A stretch of 64,000 nt of DNA. Origin: Pseudomonadota bacterium (GTDB lineage Bacteria; Pseudomonadota; Gammaproteobacteria; Burkholderiales; Rhodocyclaceae). Below the pieces are notes generated by a model, which ran no database searches, was not told where the DNA came from, and was given only the letters and a program-made list of their open reading frames with translations. This document shows, piece by piece, positions 27,481 to 38,705 of this stretch. The position numbers and the translations under genes are program-made. The first letter of the stretch is position 1, and each line of letters opens with the position of its first letter. The DNA is taken from NCBI GenBank assembly GCA_021849505.1, contig JAJZSW010000002.1, forward strand, positions 1 to 64,000, written 5' to 3'.

Positions 27481-29808
27481 ATGGCAACTGATCCGGTATG
27501 CGGAATGACGGTGGACGAGCACGCGGCAGCGGGCAGCGTCACGCATGCGGGCAAAATCTACTATTTCTGCTCGCCCCGCTGCCAGCATGAATTCGAAGCC
27601 CATCCGACTCAATACGCCGCTAGCGGCAAAGCCGCAACCGCGGCGTCTCACGGCCACGGCATGGCCGCCGCAGCAACATCTGCCGGGGGAAAAGCCAAGG
27701 ACCCGATCTGCGGCATGCTGGTGGACAAGGCCACCGCCCTGAAATCGGAGCGCGGCCGCCGCGCCTATTATTTCTGCAGCGTCGGCTGCCAGCGCACCTT
27801 CGAATCGCCCGAGCAGGAACTCAAGTCGATGCGCAACCGTGTCACGATTGCGCTCACCGGGGTGCTGTTCCTGGCCATCCTGCGCGCCGGCGCGTTTCTG
27901 GGGCTGGCGACCGGCGCCACCATCGTCACCTGGGCGCCGATTCCGCAACTGCCGTGGTTCACCTGGGGGATGTGGCTGTTCCTGCTGGTCACGCCAGTGC
28001 AATTCATCGGCGGCTGGAGCTTCTACAAGGGCGCGTGGCAGGCTATTCTCACGCGCCGCATCAACATGGATTTCTTGATCGCGCTCGGCACCTCGGTCGC
28101 CTATTTCTACAGCGTGGCGGTGCTGTTCTTTCCCGAGGTGCTGCCGGTGAAAGTGGAAGAGCGCGCCGTCTATTTCGAGGTATCCGCCGTCATCATCGCC
28201 TTCGTGCTGCTGGGCAAGTACATGGAGGAGATCATCAAGAAGCGCTCCTCGGCGGCAGTGCGCAAGCTCCTCAATCTGAAGCCGGCGGCTGCCTGCGTGA
28301 TCCGCGGCGGCGCGGAAATGGAAGTGCCCGCCGAGTCGGTAATGGTGGACGAGACCGTGGTGGTACGGCCGGGCCAGAAGATCCCGACCGACGGAGTCGT
28401 GCTGGAGGGCACGTCGGCGGTGGACGAGTCGATGCTCACCGGCGAGTCCATGCCAGTTGAAAAAAACCCCGGTGAACCGGTTATCGGCGGCACCCTCAAC
28501 CGCGCCGGCCTGCTGCACTGCAAGGCGACGCGGGTCGGCGCCGAGACCGCGCTGGCCCAGATCATCAGGATGGTGGAGGACGCCCAGGCCAGCACCGCCG
28601 CCGTGCAGCGCCTCGCCGACAAGGTGACCGCGTATTTCGTCCCGGCGGTGGTGGCGGTCGCTTTCCTCGCTTTTTTCGGCTGGTGGGCGGCCGGCAATTT
28701 TCCGCAGGGCCTGCTCGCCTTCATCGCCGTGCTGATCATTTCCTGCCCGTGCGCGCTGGGCGTCGCCACCCCGGCGGCGCTCATGGTGGGCGTGGGCAAG
28801 GGGGCCGAAGCCGGCATTCTGATCCGTGGCGCCGACGTTCTGGAACGCGCGGAAAAGCTGAGCGCCGTGGTATTCGACAAGACCGGCACGCTGACCCGGG
28901 GCGAGCCCAAGGTCACCGATATCGTTGTGCTCGGCGCCGCGACCGAGGAAGAAATCCTGCGGCTCGCCGCCGCGGTCGAGGCCGGTTCCGAGCATCCCCT
29001 CGGCGAAGCGATCATACGCGCCGCGCAGCACCGCGAACTCGTGCTGCCCCAGGTGGAGGGCTTCGAGGCCGTTCCCGGCCATGGCATTCGCGGCCGGGTC
29101 GACGGCCGGCAGGTGCTGATGGGCAACCGCCGCCTGTTCACGCGCGAGAACATTGAGGTGTCAACGGCCGAAGCCGACATGACCCGGCTGGAGGCGGAGG
29201 GCAAGACCGCCATGCTGGTGGGCCGGGATGGTGCGCTGTCCGGCATCATCGCCGTCGCCGACACCTTGAAGCCGGAGGCGCAGGAGGCGGTGTCCGCACT
29301 GAAGCAGGCCGACATCGAGGTGATTCTGCTGACCGGCGATAACCAGCGCACTGCGAATGCCATCGCCAAAGAGCTCGGTATCGAGACCATCATCGCCGAG
29401 GTGCTGCCGGGCGACAAGGCGCGCATCATTCAGGACCTGCAGCGACAAGGTAAGGCGGTCGCCATGGTGGGCGATGGTGTCAACGACGCGCCGGCGCTAG
29501 CGGTGGCCGACATCGGCATCGCCATCGGCTCGGGCTCCGACGTGGCGAAGGAGACCGGCGGCATCGTCCTGATCAAGGACGACGTGCGCGACGTGGTTGC
29601 GTCGATCCGCCTGTCGCGCGCCACCATGCGCAAGATCAAGCAGAACCTGTTCTGGGCCTTTATCTACAACTCCATCGGCATCCCGGTGGCGGCCCTGGGC
29701 TTCTTGAACCCCATCATCGCGGCAGCGGCGATGGCCATGAGCTCGCTCTCGGTGATTGTGAACTCGGCGTTGCTGAAGCGCGCGAAGCTGAAGGAGGAGC
29801 CGGCATGA
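27481..29808 (+). CDS. copA: Copper-translocating P1B-type ATPase with two N-terminal YHS domains
   Basis: Two DPxCGM...YYFCSxxCQ YHS units, [26 protein letters not shown]. Confidence 0.92.
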   Translation: MATDPVCGMTVDEHAAAGSVTHAGKIYYFCSPRCQHEFEAHPTQYAASGKAATAASHGHGMAAAATSAGGKAKDPICGMLVDKATALKSERGRRAYYFCSVGCQRTFESPEQELKSMRNRVTIALTGVLFLAILRAGAFLGLATGATIVTWAPIPQLPWFTWGMWLFLLVTPVQFIGGWSFYKGAWQAILTRRINMDFLIALGTSVAYFYSVAVLFFPEVLPVKVEERAVYFEVSAVIIAFVLLGKYMEEIIKKRSSAAVRKLLNLKPAAACVIRGGAEMEVPAESVMVDETVVVRPGQKIPTDGVVLEGTSAVDESMLTGESMPVEKNPGEPVIGGTLNRAGLLHCKATRVGAETALAQIIRMVEDAQASTAAVQRLADKVTAYFVPAVVAVAFLAFFGWWAAGNFPQGLLAFIAVLIISCPCALGVATPAALMVGVGKGAEAGILIRGADVLERAEKLSAVVFDKTGTLTRGEPKVTDIVVLGAATEEEILRLAAAVEAGSEHPLGEAIIRAAQHRELVLPQVEGFEAVPGHGIRGRVDGRQVLMGNRRLFTRENIEVSTAEADMTRLEAEGKTAMLVGRDGALSGIIAVADTLKPEAQEAVSALKQADIEVILLTGDNQRTANAIAKELGIETIIAEVLPGDKARIIQDLQRQGKAVAMVGDGVNDAPALAVADIGIAIGSGSDVAKETGGIVLIKDDVRDVVASIRLSRATMRKIKQNLFWAFIYNSIGIPVAALGFLNPIIAAAAMAMSSLSVIVNSALLKRAKLKEEPA

Positions 29809-30608
29809 TGTATCGATGGTCCTGGCTCTGCCCCTGGCTCGCGATAGCCCTCGCGGCAGCGGTGTTCATGCTGTTTGGCCTCACTTGGTGGAGCGCCCTG
29901 CTTGCCGCATTCCTGCTGGTGTGCCCGGCGCTATTGCTGTGGGGCTTGTTCGTCATCCGCCCGAAACCGGACGAACCGACGACGGTTCATACCCGTGGCA
30001 TGGTCATGGATTGGGCCGCGCCGTTCTACGATATGTATTGCCGTGCAGTCGGCCTGGGCCAAGGCTTCCGTGACCAAACGCTGCAGGTGGCGGCGATTCG
30101 CGCGGGAGACGCCATCCTCGATGTGGGCTGCGGCACCGGGGTGCTCACGCGGCGCGCGGGTGAGGCCGCAGGGCCGGCGGGCCTGGCCGTCGGCATCGAC
30201 CCAGGGCAGGACATGATTCGCATCGCCAAAGAAAACGCGCAACGATTCGGCAGCCGCGCCGCATTCAAGGTCGCCACAATCGAAAACTTGTCGTTCGAAA
30301 GCGCACGCTTCGACGTCGTCCTGTCCAGCCTCATGCTGCATCACCTGCCGCCCGATTTGAAGCGAAAGGGCTTGCGCGAGGTGTATCGCGTGCTCAAGCC
30401 GGGCGGCCACCTCGTCGTGGTGGATTTCTACCGTCCCGAGAATCCCTTGTGGTGGCTAGTTGCCTGGCCGTTCCTGTTCATGCCCACGACCGCGGAGAAC
30501 TTCCACGGAACACTCCCGGACTATTTCCGGGAAGCGGGTTTCGATCCTGTGCAAGGCAAGGGCCGGCGGGCTGGAATCCTGGCGTTCTGGAGCGCCATCA
30601 AACCTTAG
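29805..30608 (+). CDS. Membrane-anchored SAM-dependent methyltransferase
   Basis: Two N-terminal TM segments, then [24 protein letters not shown] overlap with the ATPase gene. Confidence 0.85.
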   Translation: MMYRWSWLCPWLAIALAAAVFMLFGLTWWSALLAAFLLVCPALLLWGLFVIRPKPDEPTTVHTRGMVMDWAAPFYDMYCRAVGLGQGFRDQTLQVAAIRAGDAILDVGCGTGVLTRRAGEAAGPAGLAVGIDPGQDMIRIAKENAQRFGSRAAFKVATIENLSFESARFDVVLSSLMLHHLPPDLKRKGLREVYRVLKPGGHLVVVDFYRPENPLWWLVAWPFLFMPTTAENFHGTLPDYFREAGFDPVQGKGRRAGILAFWSAIKP

Positions 30609-30619
30609 GAGGAAACATC

Positions 30620-31099
30620 ATGCGCCCTCATTTCAAGACTTTTTTGCGGGCAGTCCTGGCCGGCATCATGGCCTTGTTCCTAACCGCCACGTTCGCAGCC
30701 GATGCCTCCACGTACAAAGTGGTGAACGGCGTAGCCATCTATCTTGGCGTGATTCCGGCCGAGATGATCCTCGGGCACCCCAAAGCGCACACTGAAACGG
30801 AAATGCACGGCGGCGTGCCGCCCGGGAAACATCAGCAACATGTCGTCGTGGCGCTGTTCGACAACGCCACGGGTAAGCGCATCAGCGATGCGAAAGTGAG
30901 CGCGCAAGTGCATGAAATCAATCTGGCCGGGACCCGGAAAGAACTTGAACCCATGCTGATTGCGGGTACGGTCAGCTATGGCAATTACTTCAACATGCCG
31001 GTCACCAGTAATCCTTACCGCATCCGTGTGCTGATCAAATTGCCCGGTGTGGCGGACGTGATCGAAGCGCAATTCGATTACCAGCATGGGCGCGATTGA
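30620..31099 (+). CDS. Periplasmic hypothetical protein
   Basis: AGGAGGAAA RBS; signal peptide; VVNGVAIYLGVIPAEMILGHPKAH. Confidence 0.7.
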   Translation: MRPHFKTFLRAVLAGIMALFLTATFAADASTYKVVNGVAIYLGVIPAEMILGHPKAHTETEMHGGVPPGKHQQHVVVALFDNATGKRISDAKVSAQVHEINLAGTRKELEPMLIAGTVSYGNYFNMPVTSNPYRIRVLIKLPGVADVIEAQFDYQHGRD

Positions 31100-31122
31100 T
31101 CTCTGCGCGCGAAAGTGACGCC

Positions 31123-31365
31123 ATGAAACGCCTTTATTCCGTTCCGCATCAGCATGTGGGAACTATCCAGATAAACCTGGCCGTGTTGGGTTTTTTCGCC
31201 ATCACGGTATTTTTTCTGCTGACCAAGCATCGCGCCCACCTGTTCGGCACGCTGCCCTTCCTGCCGTTGCTTGCCGGTCCGTTTCTGCGTTCCTTCATGC
31301 ATCGCGGTCATGGTGGCAACGGCGAATACCAGCACCCCCATGGCAGCAAAGGAGGCAAGACATGA
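31123..31365 (+). CDS. DUF2933-like small membrane protein
   Basis: FFAITVFFLLTKHRAHLFGTLPFLPLLAGPFL plus HGGHG-type tail. Confidence 0.65.
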   Translation: MKRLYSVPHQHVGTIQINLAVLGFFAITVFFLLTKHRAHLFGTLPFLPLLAGPFLRSFMHRGHGGNGEYQHPHGSKGGKT

Positions 31366-32003
31366 ATGACACTGCGCCTGCCTATGGCTTATGGCTTCTG
31401 GTACTGATCAACTCCGCAGTATTCATCATGTTCGCGTTCAGCTTCACCAAGCCGAAAACGAAGCGCGACTGGCGCTCGTTCGGCGCGTTCTCGGCGTTCA
31501 TTGTCGCGCTGTTCACCGAGATGTACGGTTTTCCGCTGACGATTTATTTGCTCTCCGGCTGGTTGCAGAGCCGCTATCCGGGCGTGGACTTCATGTCGCA
31601 CGATGCCGGCCATCTGCTGGAAGTCATGTTCGGCTGGCGCACCAACCCGCACTTCGGCCCGTTCCACTTGCTGAGCTATGTCTTCATCGGCGGCGGTTTC
31701 TGGCTGCTGGCCTCGGCCTGGAAGGTGCTGTATGCGGCACAAGCGAGCCATACCCTGGCGGTGGCCGGGCCCTATGCCCATATCCGCCATCCGCAGTACG
31801 CGGGGTTCGTGCTCATCATGCTGGGCTTCCTGGTGCAGTGGCCAACGATCCTGACGCTCGCCATGTTCCCGGTGCTGGTATTCATGTACGTGCGCCTGGC
31901 GCGGCACGAGGAGCGCGAGGTGGCGGCCGAGTTCGGCGAGACGTATGCGAGCTACGCGGCGCGCGTGCCGGCGTTCTTTCCAAGGCCAAGCGTCCAGGAT
32001 TGA
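31362..32003 (+). CDS. Isoprenylcysteine carboxyl methyltransferase-like (PEMT/ICMT family) membrane protein
   Basis: GPYAHIRHPQYAGFVLIMLGFLVQWPT, RLARHEEREVAAEFGETYASYAARVPAFFP. Confidence 0.82.
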   Translation: MNDTAPAYGLWLLVLINSAVFIMFAFSFTKPKTKRDWRSFGAFSAFIVALFTEMYGFPLTIYLLSGWLQSRYPGVDFMSHDAGHLLEVMFGWRTNPHFGPFHLLSYVFIGGGFWLLASAWKVLYAAQASHTLAVAGPYAHIRHPQYAGFVLIMLGFLVQWPTILTLAMFPVLVFMYVRLARHEEREVAAEFGETYASYAARVPAFFPRPSVQD

Positions 32004-32074
32004 GGTACCAAAGGCTGACCGAACCGTAGTAGTGCGCTTCATTTTTTCGATGTTTTCGACTGGAGGTATCCATC

Positions 32075-33310
32075 ATGAATCGAAGAAATTTCCTGAAAGG
32101 CGTTTCCGGCGGTCTGGTTCTCGGCGGCGCCGGGCTGGCGTTGCCGCGCATGGCCCTGGCCGCGCCGCTGTCGATGGGCCCGGCGGAGCTGCCGTCCGGG
32201 ACGCTGGAATCCTCGCTGCTGGACGCGCTGCCGGGAAAGAAACCGCTCATCAAGCGCACGTTCCGCGCGCCCAATTACGAAACGCCGGTGGCCTACTTCA
32301 ATGCGCTGTATACGCCCAACGACGTTTTCTTCGTGCGCTACCACGTCATGAACATTCCCGAAGTCGCGGCGGCGACGTGGAAGCTCAGGATCGGCGGCGA
32401 GGCACTGCAGACGCCGATGGAACTGAGCCTGGACGATCTCAGGCGAAGCTTCGAGCGGGTGGAGCTGCCGGCGCTGTGCATGTGCGCCGGCAACCGGCGC
32501 GGGCTGTTCCAGCCCCATGTTCCCGGCGTGCAGTGGGGCAACGGCGCCATGGGCAATGCGCGCTGGGTCGGGGTGCGCCTGCGCGACGTGCTCGACAAGG
32601 CCGGCGTCAGGAAGGAGGCGGTGGAGGTGGTGTTCGACGGCGCGGATTCCGGCATCGCCGCGTACAAGACGCCGGATTTTGTGAAAAGCCTGCCGATGTG
32701 GAAGGCGCTCGACGAGAACACGCTGATCGCCTTCGAGATGAACGGCGCGCCGCTGCCGCACTGGAACGGCTTTCCGGCGCGGCTGGTGGTGCCCGGCTGG
32801 GTCGGGACTTATTGGGTCAAGAATCTCGTGAGCATCGATGTGGTCGCCAAACCGTTCGAGGGCTTCTGGATGAAGCCCGCCTACCGCATCCCGCTCGGCA
32901 AGTTTCCCAACGTGGACCGCTTCATCACGCAGGAAACGGCGGTCAACACGCCGATCACCGACATGGTGGTCAACTCGCTCATCACCAATATCGAGGAAGG
33001 CCAGCGCTTCCGCCCCGGCCAGCCGGTTGACGTGAAAGGCGTGGCCTGGGACGGCGGCTACGGCATCCGCACGGTGGAGGTTTCCGTCGACGAAGGCCAG
33101 TCCTGGCGGCCGGCCGCCCTGGGCCAGGACCTCGGCCGTTTCGCGTGGCGTCCATGGTCGTATCGCTTCAAGCCGGCGCGGCGCGGCAAGCTGACGGTGA
33201 TGGCCAGGGCGTCCAACCGCATCGGCCAGACCCAGACCGCCGAGCTGATCCTCAACCCCGCGGGCTATCACCACAACCTGATCCAGAAGGTGACCATCCA
33301 GGTCGGATGA
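32075..33310 (+). CDS. Periplasmic molybdopterin sulfite oxidase family protein (SorA-like)
   Basis: Tat signal NRRNFLKG; ALCMCAGNRRGLF (Mo-ligand Cys); Mo-co dimerisation domain at C-terminus. Confidence 0.88.
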   Translation: MNRRNFLKGVSGGLVLGGAGLALPRMALAAPLSMGPAELPSGTLESSLLDALPGKKPLIKRTFRAPNYETPVAYFNALYTPNDVFFVRYHVMNIPEVAAATWKLRIGGEALQTPMELSLDDLRRSFERVELPALCMCAGNRRGLFQPHVPGVQWGNGAMGNARWVGVRLRDVLDKAGVRKEAVEVVFDGADSGIAAYKTPDFVKSLPMWKALDENTLIAFEMNGAPLPHWNGFPARLVVPGWVGTYWVKNLVSIDVVAKPFEGFWMKPAYRIPLGKFPNVDRFITQETAVNTPITDMVVNSLITNIEEGQRFRPGQPVDVKGVAWDGGYGIRTVEVSVDEGQSWRPAALGQDLGRFAWRPWSYRFKPARRGKLTVMARASNRIGQTQTAELILNPAGYHHNLIQKVTIQVG

Positions 33311-33323
33311 GAAGGAGACGACC

Positions 33324-33599
33324 ATGAAACGCTTGTTATTGCTTGTGCTGCTGCCGGTGACGGCGGCCGCGGCCGACGAAGGCCAGATTCGTTTGAAGGA
33401 CGGCGCGGGCAAAGCGCTTGTCGAATCCAACTGCGCGACCTGTCACAGCCTCGACTACATCCAGACGAATTCACCGTTTCTGGACAAAAAGGGGTGGGAG
33501 GCCACCCTGAGCAAAATGGTAAACGCGATGGGCGCGCCCGTCCCGAAAGAGGATGTGCCGGCGATTGTCGAGTATCTCAACCGGTATTACGGGAAGTAG
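33324..33599 (+). CDS. Small monoheme cytochrome c (SorB-like)
   Basis: 91 aa, signal peptide, SNCATCHSLDYIQTNSPF. Confidence 0.88.
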   Translation: MKRLLLLVLLPVTAAAADEGQIRLKDGAGKALVESNCATCHSLDYIQTNSPFLDKKGWEATLSKMVNAMGAPVPKEDVPAIVEYLNRYYGK

Positions 33600-33607
33600 G
33601 CGCGTCG

Positions 33608-35164
33608 ATGACCCATGACGCAAGCGATGTGGTGCTTATGATCCCTGACGCGTATCGGGGGTTGTCCCACGCGCTGCGCCTCAAGCGCCTGGGCATCGAC
33701 ACCTACCAGGAACCCGTGATCTATATGCGCAGCGACTGTCACGTGTGCCGTGCCGAGGGCTTCGAGGCGCAGTCGCGCGTGCAGGTCGCGCACAACGGCC
33801 ATGCCATCGTCGCCACGCTGAATGTCGTCACCGGCGATCTGCTGGCGTTAGACGAGGCGGGCCTCTCGGAGGCGGCGTGGCGGCGCCTCGGTGCGCGCGC
33901 GGGCGATGCGGTGGCGCTGTCGCACCCGCCGGTGCTGGAGTCACTGGGCCGGGTGCGCGCCAAGGTGTACGGCGAGCGGCTCGGCGACGCCGACATGCGG
34001 GCGATCGTGCGCGACATTGCCGCGGGACGCTATGCGGACATTCACCTCTCGGCCTTCATCGCCGCCTGCGCCGGCAACCGGCTGGATCTCGACGAAACGG
34101 TCGCGCTCACACGCGCCATGATCGACGCCGGCGAGCACCTTGCCTGGAGGCACGCGCCGGTGGTGGACAAGCACTGCGTTGGTGGTCTGCCGGGCAACCG
34201 CACGACCTTGATCGTGGTGCCGATCGTCGCGGCCTTCGGCCTCACCATGCCCAAGACCTCGTCGCGCGCCATCACCTCGCCCGCGGGCACCGCGGACGTG
34301 ATGGAGACGCTCACCGAGGTCGACCTGGATGTCCCGGCCATGCGCCGGGTGGTGGAGCGCGAAGGCGGTTGCGTCGTCTGGGGCGGCGCGATGCGCCTGA
34401 GCCCCGCGGACGACATCCTGATTCGCGTCGAGCGCCCACTCGATCTCGACAGCGAGGGCCAACTGGTCGCCTCGGTGCTGTCGAAAAAGGCTGCGGCCGG
34501 ATCGAGCCATGTCGTCATCGATGTCCCGGTGGGCGAGACCGCCAAGGTGCGCAGCTGTGAGGCGGCTCAGGCACTGAGCCATCGCCTGATGGAAACCGGT
34601 CGCGCCATCGGCCTCACCGTGCATACGGTTGTCACAGACGGCACCCAGCCCGTGGGCCGTGGCATCGGCCCGGCGCTCGAAGCGCGCGACGTGCTCGCGG
34701 TGCTGCGCCGCGAAGCCGGCGCGCCGGCCGATCTGCGCGAGCGCGCGCTGCAACTCGCCGGTGCGGTGCTCGAATTCGCGCCGGGGATTGCGCCGGGCGA
34801 GGGCGTGCGGCGGGCGCGAGAGATTCTGGGCGACGGCCGCGCGTGGACTAAATTCGAGGCCGTCTGCACAGCCCAGGGCGGCCTGCGCATGCCGCCGGTG
34901 GCGGCGCATACGCGCGCGGTAACGTCCGCGCGGCGCGGGCGCGTGACGGCGATCGACAATCGCCGGCTGGCACGCGTGGCCAAGCTCGCCGGTGCGCCGC
35001 GCGCACCGGCCGCCGGGCTCGACCTGCACGTGCCGCTTGGAACGGAGGTCGAGGCGGGCCAGCCGCTCTTCACGGTGCATGCCGAGGCGCCGGGCGAACT
35101 CGCCTACGCGCTCGACTACGTCGCCGCGCAGCCCGGAATCGTGCGCGTGGAGGCCGAGCCATGA
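33608..35164 (+). CDS. Thymidine/AMP phosphorylase family protein (archaeal AMP phosphorylase-like)
   Basis: VVDKHCVGGLPGNRTTLIVVPIVAAFGLTMPKTSSRAITSPAGTADVME; N-terminal extension. Confidence 0.87.
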   Translation: MTHDASDVVLMIPDAYRGLSHALRLKRLGIDTYQEPVIYMRSDCHVCRAEGFEAQSRVQVAHNGHAIVATLNVVTGDLLALDEAGLSEAAWRRLGARAGDAVALSHPPVLESLGRVRAKVYGERLGDADMRAIVRDIAAGRYADIHLSAFIAACAGNRLDLDETVALTRAMIDAGEHLAWRHAPVVDKHCVGGLPGNRTTLIVVPIVAAFGLTMPKTSSRAITSPAGTADVMETLTEVDLDVPAMRRVVEREGGCVVWGGAMRLSPADDILIRVERPLDLDSEGQLVASVLSKKAAAGSSHVVIDVPVGETAKVRSCEAAQALSHRLMETGRAIGLTVHTVVTDGTQPVGRGIGPALEARDVLAVLRREAGAPADLRERALQLAGAVLEFAPGIAPGEGVRRAREILGDGRAWTKFEAVCTAQGGLRMPPVAAHTRAVTSARRGRVTAIDNRRLARVAKLAGAPRAPAAGLDLHVPLGTEVEAGQPLFTVHAEAPGELAYALDYVAAQPGIVRVEAEP

Positions 35165-36300
35165 AGCCGGTGGTGCTGACCGTCAACACGGGAAGTTCCT
35201 CCGTCCGCCTCGCGGCGTTTGCGCCGGATGGAGAGTCGCTGGCGCGGGGGGCGAGCGCGCATTACTCCGGCGAATGGACCGGCCCGCCGGCCATGCTGCG
35301 CACCTTTATCGAGGGCCACGGCATCGAGGCGGTGGCGGCCGTTGCGCACCGCGTCGTCCACGGCGGCGCGCGCCTCACGGTGCCGTGCCGCATCGACGCC
35401 GCGGTGGAGGCCGAGATCGAGCGGCTGGCCCCGCTCGCGCCGCTGCACAATCCGCACGCGCTCGAATGGATACGCGCCTGCCGCGCGCTGTTCGGGGCGG
35501 AAACCGCGCAGGTGGCGGTGTTCGATACGGCGTTTTACGCTGCGCTGCCGGAGGTCGCTGCGACCTACGCACTGCCGCGCGCGCTCTGCGCGCGCCACGG
35601 CATTCGCCGCTACGGTTTCCACGGGCTCGCGCATCAGGCGATGTGGCGGCGCTGGCGCGAACTGCGGCCCGAGCTGCGCGCGGGCGGGCGCGTGATCTCG
35701 CTGCAGCTCGGCGCCGGCTGCTCGATCACCGCCGTTCGCGACGGGCAGGCCATCGATACGTCGATGGGCTTTTCGCCGCTGGAAGGGCTGGTGATGGCGA
35801 CCCGCAGTGGCGATGTCGATCCCGGGCTGCTGCTGTTTTTGCAACGCGCCGAAGGGCTGACGCCGGAGCGCATGGAACGCCTGCTCAACGAGGAGTCCGG
35901 CCTGCTGGGCCTGTCGGGCGTGAGCGGGCATATGCGCGCGCTGCTGGATGCGGACGACGCGGACGCGCGGCGGGCGGTCGAGGTCTACTGCTACCGCGCG
36001 CGCAAGTATGTCGGCGCCTACCTTGCCGCGCTGGGCGGCGCCGACGCGATCCTGTTCGGCGGCGGCGTGGGCGAGCAGGCGCCCGAGGTGCGCGCGCGGA
36101 TTCTCGATGGCCTAGAAGGGCTGGGCATCGCGCTGGACGAGGACGCCAACCGCGCCGCCATCGGCGCCGAGATGCACATCAGCCATAGCAGCAGCGCAAC
36201 CGCGGTGTGGGTCGTTCCCGTGGACGAGGCCGTGATTTTGGTGCAGGCGGCCGTGATGGCGGCCCCCGAAGCCGTCGGTATTCGGAAGGAAAGTTCATGA
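35161..36300 (+). CDS. ackA: Acetate kinase
   Basis: [35 protein letters not shown] overlap. Confidence 0.9.
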   Translation: MKPVVLTVNTGSSSVRLAAFAPDGESLARGASAHYSGEWTGPPAMLRTFIEGHGIEAVAAVAHRVVHGGARLTVPCRIDAAVEAEIERLAPLAPLHNPHALEWIRACRALFGAETAQVAVFDTAFYAALPEVAATYALPRALCARHGIRRYGFHGLAHQAMWRRWRELRPELRAGGRVISLQLGAGCSITAVRDGQAIDTSMGFSPLEGLVMATRSGDVDPGLLLFLQRAEGLTPERMERLLNEESGLLGLSGVSGHMRALLDADDADARRAVEVYCYRARKYVGAYLAALGGADAILFGGGVGEQAPEVRARILDGLEGLGIALDEDANRAAIGAEMHISHSSSATAVWVVPVDEAVILVQAAVMAAPEAVGIRKESS

Positions 36301-38705
36301 ACGAAACCACGATTCAATCCCGGCTCGCAACCGGTCCGCTTGCCAACGAGGAACTGCAGCGCATGGATGCCTGGTGGCGCGCGGCGAACTATCTCTCGGT
36401 CGGGCAGATCTATCTGCTCGACAATCCGCTGCTCAGGGAGCCACTTTCGCTCGCGCACGTCAAGCCCAGGCTGCTCGGCCACTGGGGCACCACGCCCGGG
36501 CTCAATTTCCTCTACGTGCACCTGAACCGCGTCATCAATCAATATGGCCTCGACGTGCTCTACGTCGCCGGCCCCGGCCACGGTGGCCCGGCGCTGGTCG
36601 CCAACACCTGGCTCGAAGGCAGTTACAGCGAGTTCTACCCGAATGTCGGGCGCGATGCAGAGGGCATGAAACGGCTGTTCCGGCAGTTCTCGTTTCCCGG
36701 CGGCATCGGCAGCCACGTCACCGCCGAAACCCCGGGCTCGATTCACGAAGGCGGCGAGCTCGGCTACGCGCTGTCGCATGCCTACGGCGCTGCCTTCGAC
36801 AACCCGGAGCTGATCGTCGCGTGTGTCGTGGGCGACGGCGAGGCCGAAACCGGGCCGCTCGCCGCCGCCTGGCATTCGAACAAGTTTATCAACCCGGCGC
36901 ACGACGGCGCGGTGCTGCCGATCCTGCACCTCAACGGCTACAAGATCGCCAACCCCACGGTGCTCGCGCGCATCCCGCGCGCCGAGCTCGAAAGCCTGTT
37001 CGTGGGCTACGGCTACCGGCCGCACTTCGTCGAGGGTGACGAGCCCACGGCCATGCACCAGCAGATGGCGGCGACGCTGGATGCCGTGGTCGGCGAGATC
37101 CGCGCCATCCGGCAAGCGGCGCGCGCCGGCGGCGTCATCGAACGGCCGCGCTGGCCGATGATCGTTCTCAAGACCCCCAAGGGCTGGACCGGCCCCAAGG
37201 AAGTGGACGGCCAGAAGACCGAGGGCAGCTGGCGCTCGCACCAGGTGCCGTTCGGCGAGCTGGCGGAAAAGCCCGCGCACCTGAAGCTTCTCGAACAGTG
37301 GATGCGGAGCTACAAACCGGAGGAGCTGTTCGACGACAACGGTGTTCTCAGGGCCGAAATTGCGGCGCTCGCCCCCAAGGGAACGCGGCGCATGGGCGCG
37401 AGCCCGCACGCCAACGGCGGGATTCTGCTCAGGGACCTGCAGCTGCCCGATTTCCGCGACTACGCGGTGGACGCGGCGCAACCGGGACAGGTCGAGGCCG
37501 AACCGACGCGCATCCTGGGTAAGTACCTGCGCGACGTGATGCGGCTCAACACCGACTCGCGCAATTTCCGCGTGGTCGGCCCGGACGAGACCAATTCCAA
37601 TCGCCTGGGCGCGCTGTTCGAGGTCACCGACCGGGCCTGGGTGGCCGAGCGCCTGCCGGAGGACGACCATCTCGCCCCCGGCGGGCGCGTCATGGAAATC
37701 CTCTCCGAGCACACCTGCCAGGGCTGGCTCGAAGGCTATCTGCTCACCGGCCGCCACGGGCTGTTCTCGTGCTACGAGGCCTTCATCCACATCGTCGATT
37801 CGATGTTCAACCAGCATGCCAAGTGGCTCAAGGTGAGCCGCGAAATTCCGTGGCGGCGGCCGATCGCTTCGCTGAACTATCTGCTGACCTCGCACGTCTG
37901 GCGCCAGGACCACAACGGCTTCTCGCACCAGGACCCGGGTTTCATCGATCACGTGGTCAACAAGAAGGCTGGCGTCATCCGCGTGTACCTGCCGCCCGAC
38001 GCCAACACGCTGCTGTGCGTCGCCGACTGCTGCCTGCGCTCACGCCATCTGGTGAACGTCATCGTCGCCGGCAAGAACGCGCAGCCGCAGTGGTTGGACA
38101 TGGACGCCGCCATCAAGCACTGCGCGGCCGGGATCGGCCTGTTCGAATGGGCGAGCAGCGACGCCGACGGCGAGCCGGACGTGGTCATGGCGGCGGCCGG
38201 CGACGTGCCGACGCTGGAGATTCTGGCGGCGGTCGACCTGCTGCGCACGCATCTTCCCGATCTCAAGGTGCGGGTGGTGAACGTCGTCGACCTGATGACG
38301 CTGCAGCCCCGCGAAGAGCATCCGCACGGGCTTAACGACCGGGAGTTCGACGGCCTGTTCACCACCGACAAGCCGGTGATCTTCGCCTACCACGGCTATC
38401 CGTGGCTGATTCACCGTCTCACCTACCGCCGCACCAATCATAGGAACCTGCACGTGCGCGGCTACAAGGAGGAGGGCACGACCACCACGCCCTTCGACAT
38501 GGCGGTGCTGAACGACCTCGACCGCTTCCATCTGGTCATCGACGTGATCGACCGCGTACCGACGCTCGGCTACAAGGCCGCTTATTTGAAACAGCTGATG
38601 CGCGACAAGCTCATCGAACACCACGAGTACATCGCGCGCCACGGCCAGGACATGCCGGAGATACTGGCGTGGAAGTGGCCCGACCGCAGCGGGAGGCCCG
38701 CATGA
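36297..38705 (+). CDS. xfp: Phosphoketolase (xylulose-5-P/fructose-6-P)
   Basis: [44 protein letters not shown] overlap. Confidence 0.95.
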   Translation: MNETTIQSRLATGPLANEELQRMDAWWRAANYLSVGQIYLLDNPLLREPLSLAHVKPRLLGHWGTTPGLNFLYVHLNRVINQYGLDVLYVAGPGHGGPALVANTWLEGSYSEFYPNVGRDAEGMKRLFRQFSFPGGIGSHVTAETPGSIHEGGELGYALSHAYGAAFDNPELIVACVVGDGEAETGPLAAAWHSNKFINPAHDGAVLPILHLNGYKIANPTVLARIPRAELESLFVGYGYRPHFVEGDEPTAMHQQMAATLDAVVGEIRAIRQAARAGGVIERPRWPMIVLKTPKGWTGPKEVDGQKTEGSWRSHQVPFGELAEKPAHLKLLEQWMRSYKPEELFDDNGVLRAEIAALAPKGTRRMGASPHANGGILLRDLQLPDFRDYAVDAAQPGQVEAEPTRILGKYLRDVMRLNTDSRNFRVVGPDETNSNRLGALFEVTDRAWVAERLPEDDHLAPGGRVMEILSEHTCQGWLEGYLLTGRHGLFSCYEAFIHIVDSMFNQHAKWLKVSREIPWRRPIASLNYLLTSHVWRQDHNGFSHQDPGFIDHVVNKKAGVIRVYLPPDANTLLCVADCCLRSRHLVNVIVAGKNAQPQWLDMDAAIKHCAAGIGLFEWASSDADGEPDVVMAAAGDVPTLEILAAVDLLRTHLPDLKVRVVNVVDLMTLQPREEHPHGLNDREFDGLFTTDKPVIFAYHGYPWLIHRLTYRRTNHRNLHVRGYKEEGTTTTPFDMAVLNDLDRFHLVIDVIDRVPTLGYKAAYLKQLMRDKLIEHHEYIARHGQDMPEILAWKWPDRSGRPA

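Noticed and set aside
27412-29082. 556-aa minus-strand ORF over the Cu ATPase
   Set aside because: Antisense to a well-conserved ATPase; mirrors codon bias.
36018-37952. 644-aa minus-strand ORF over ackA/xfp
   Set aside because: Antisense to conserved acetate kinase and phosphoketolase; no domain seen.
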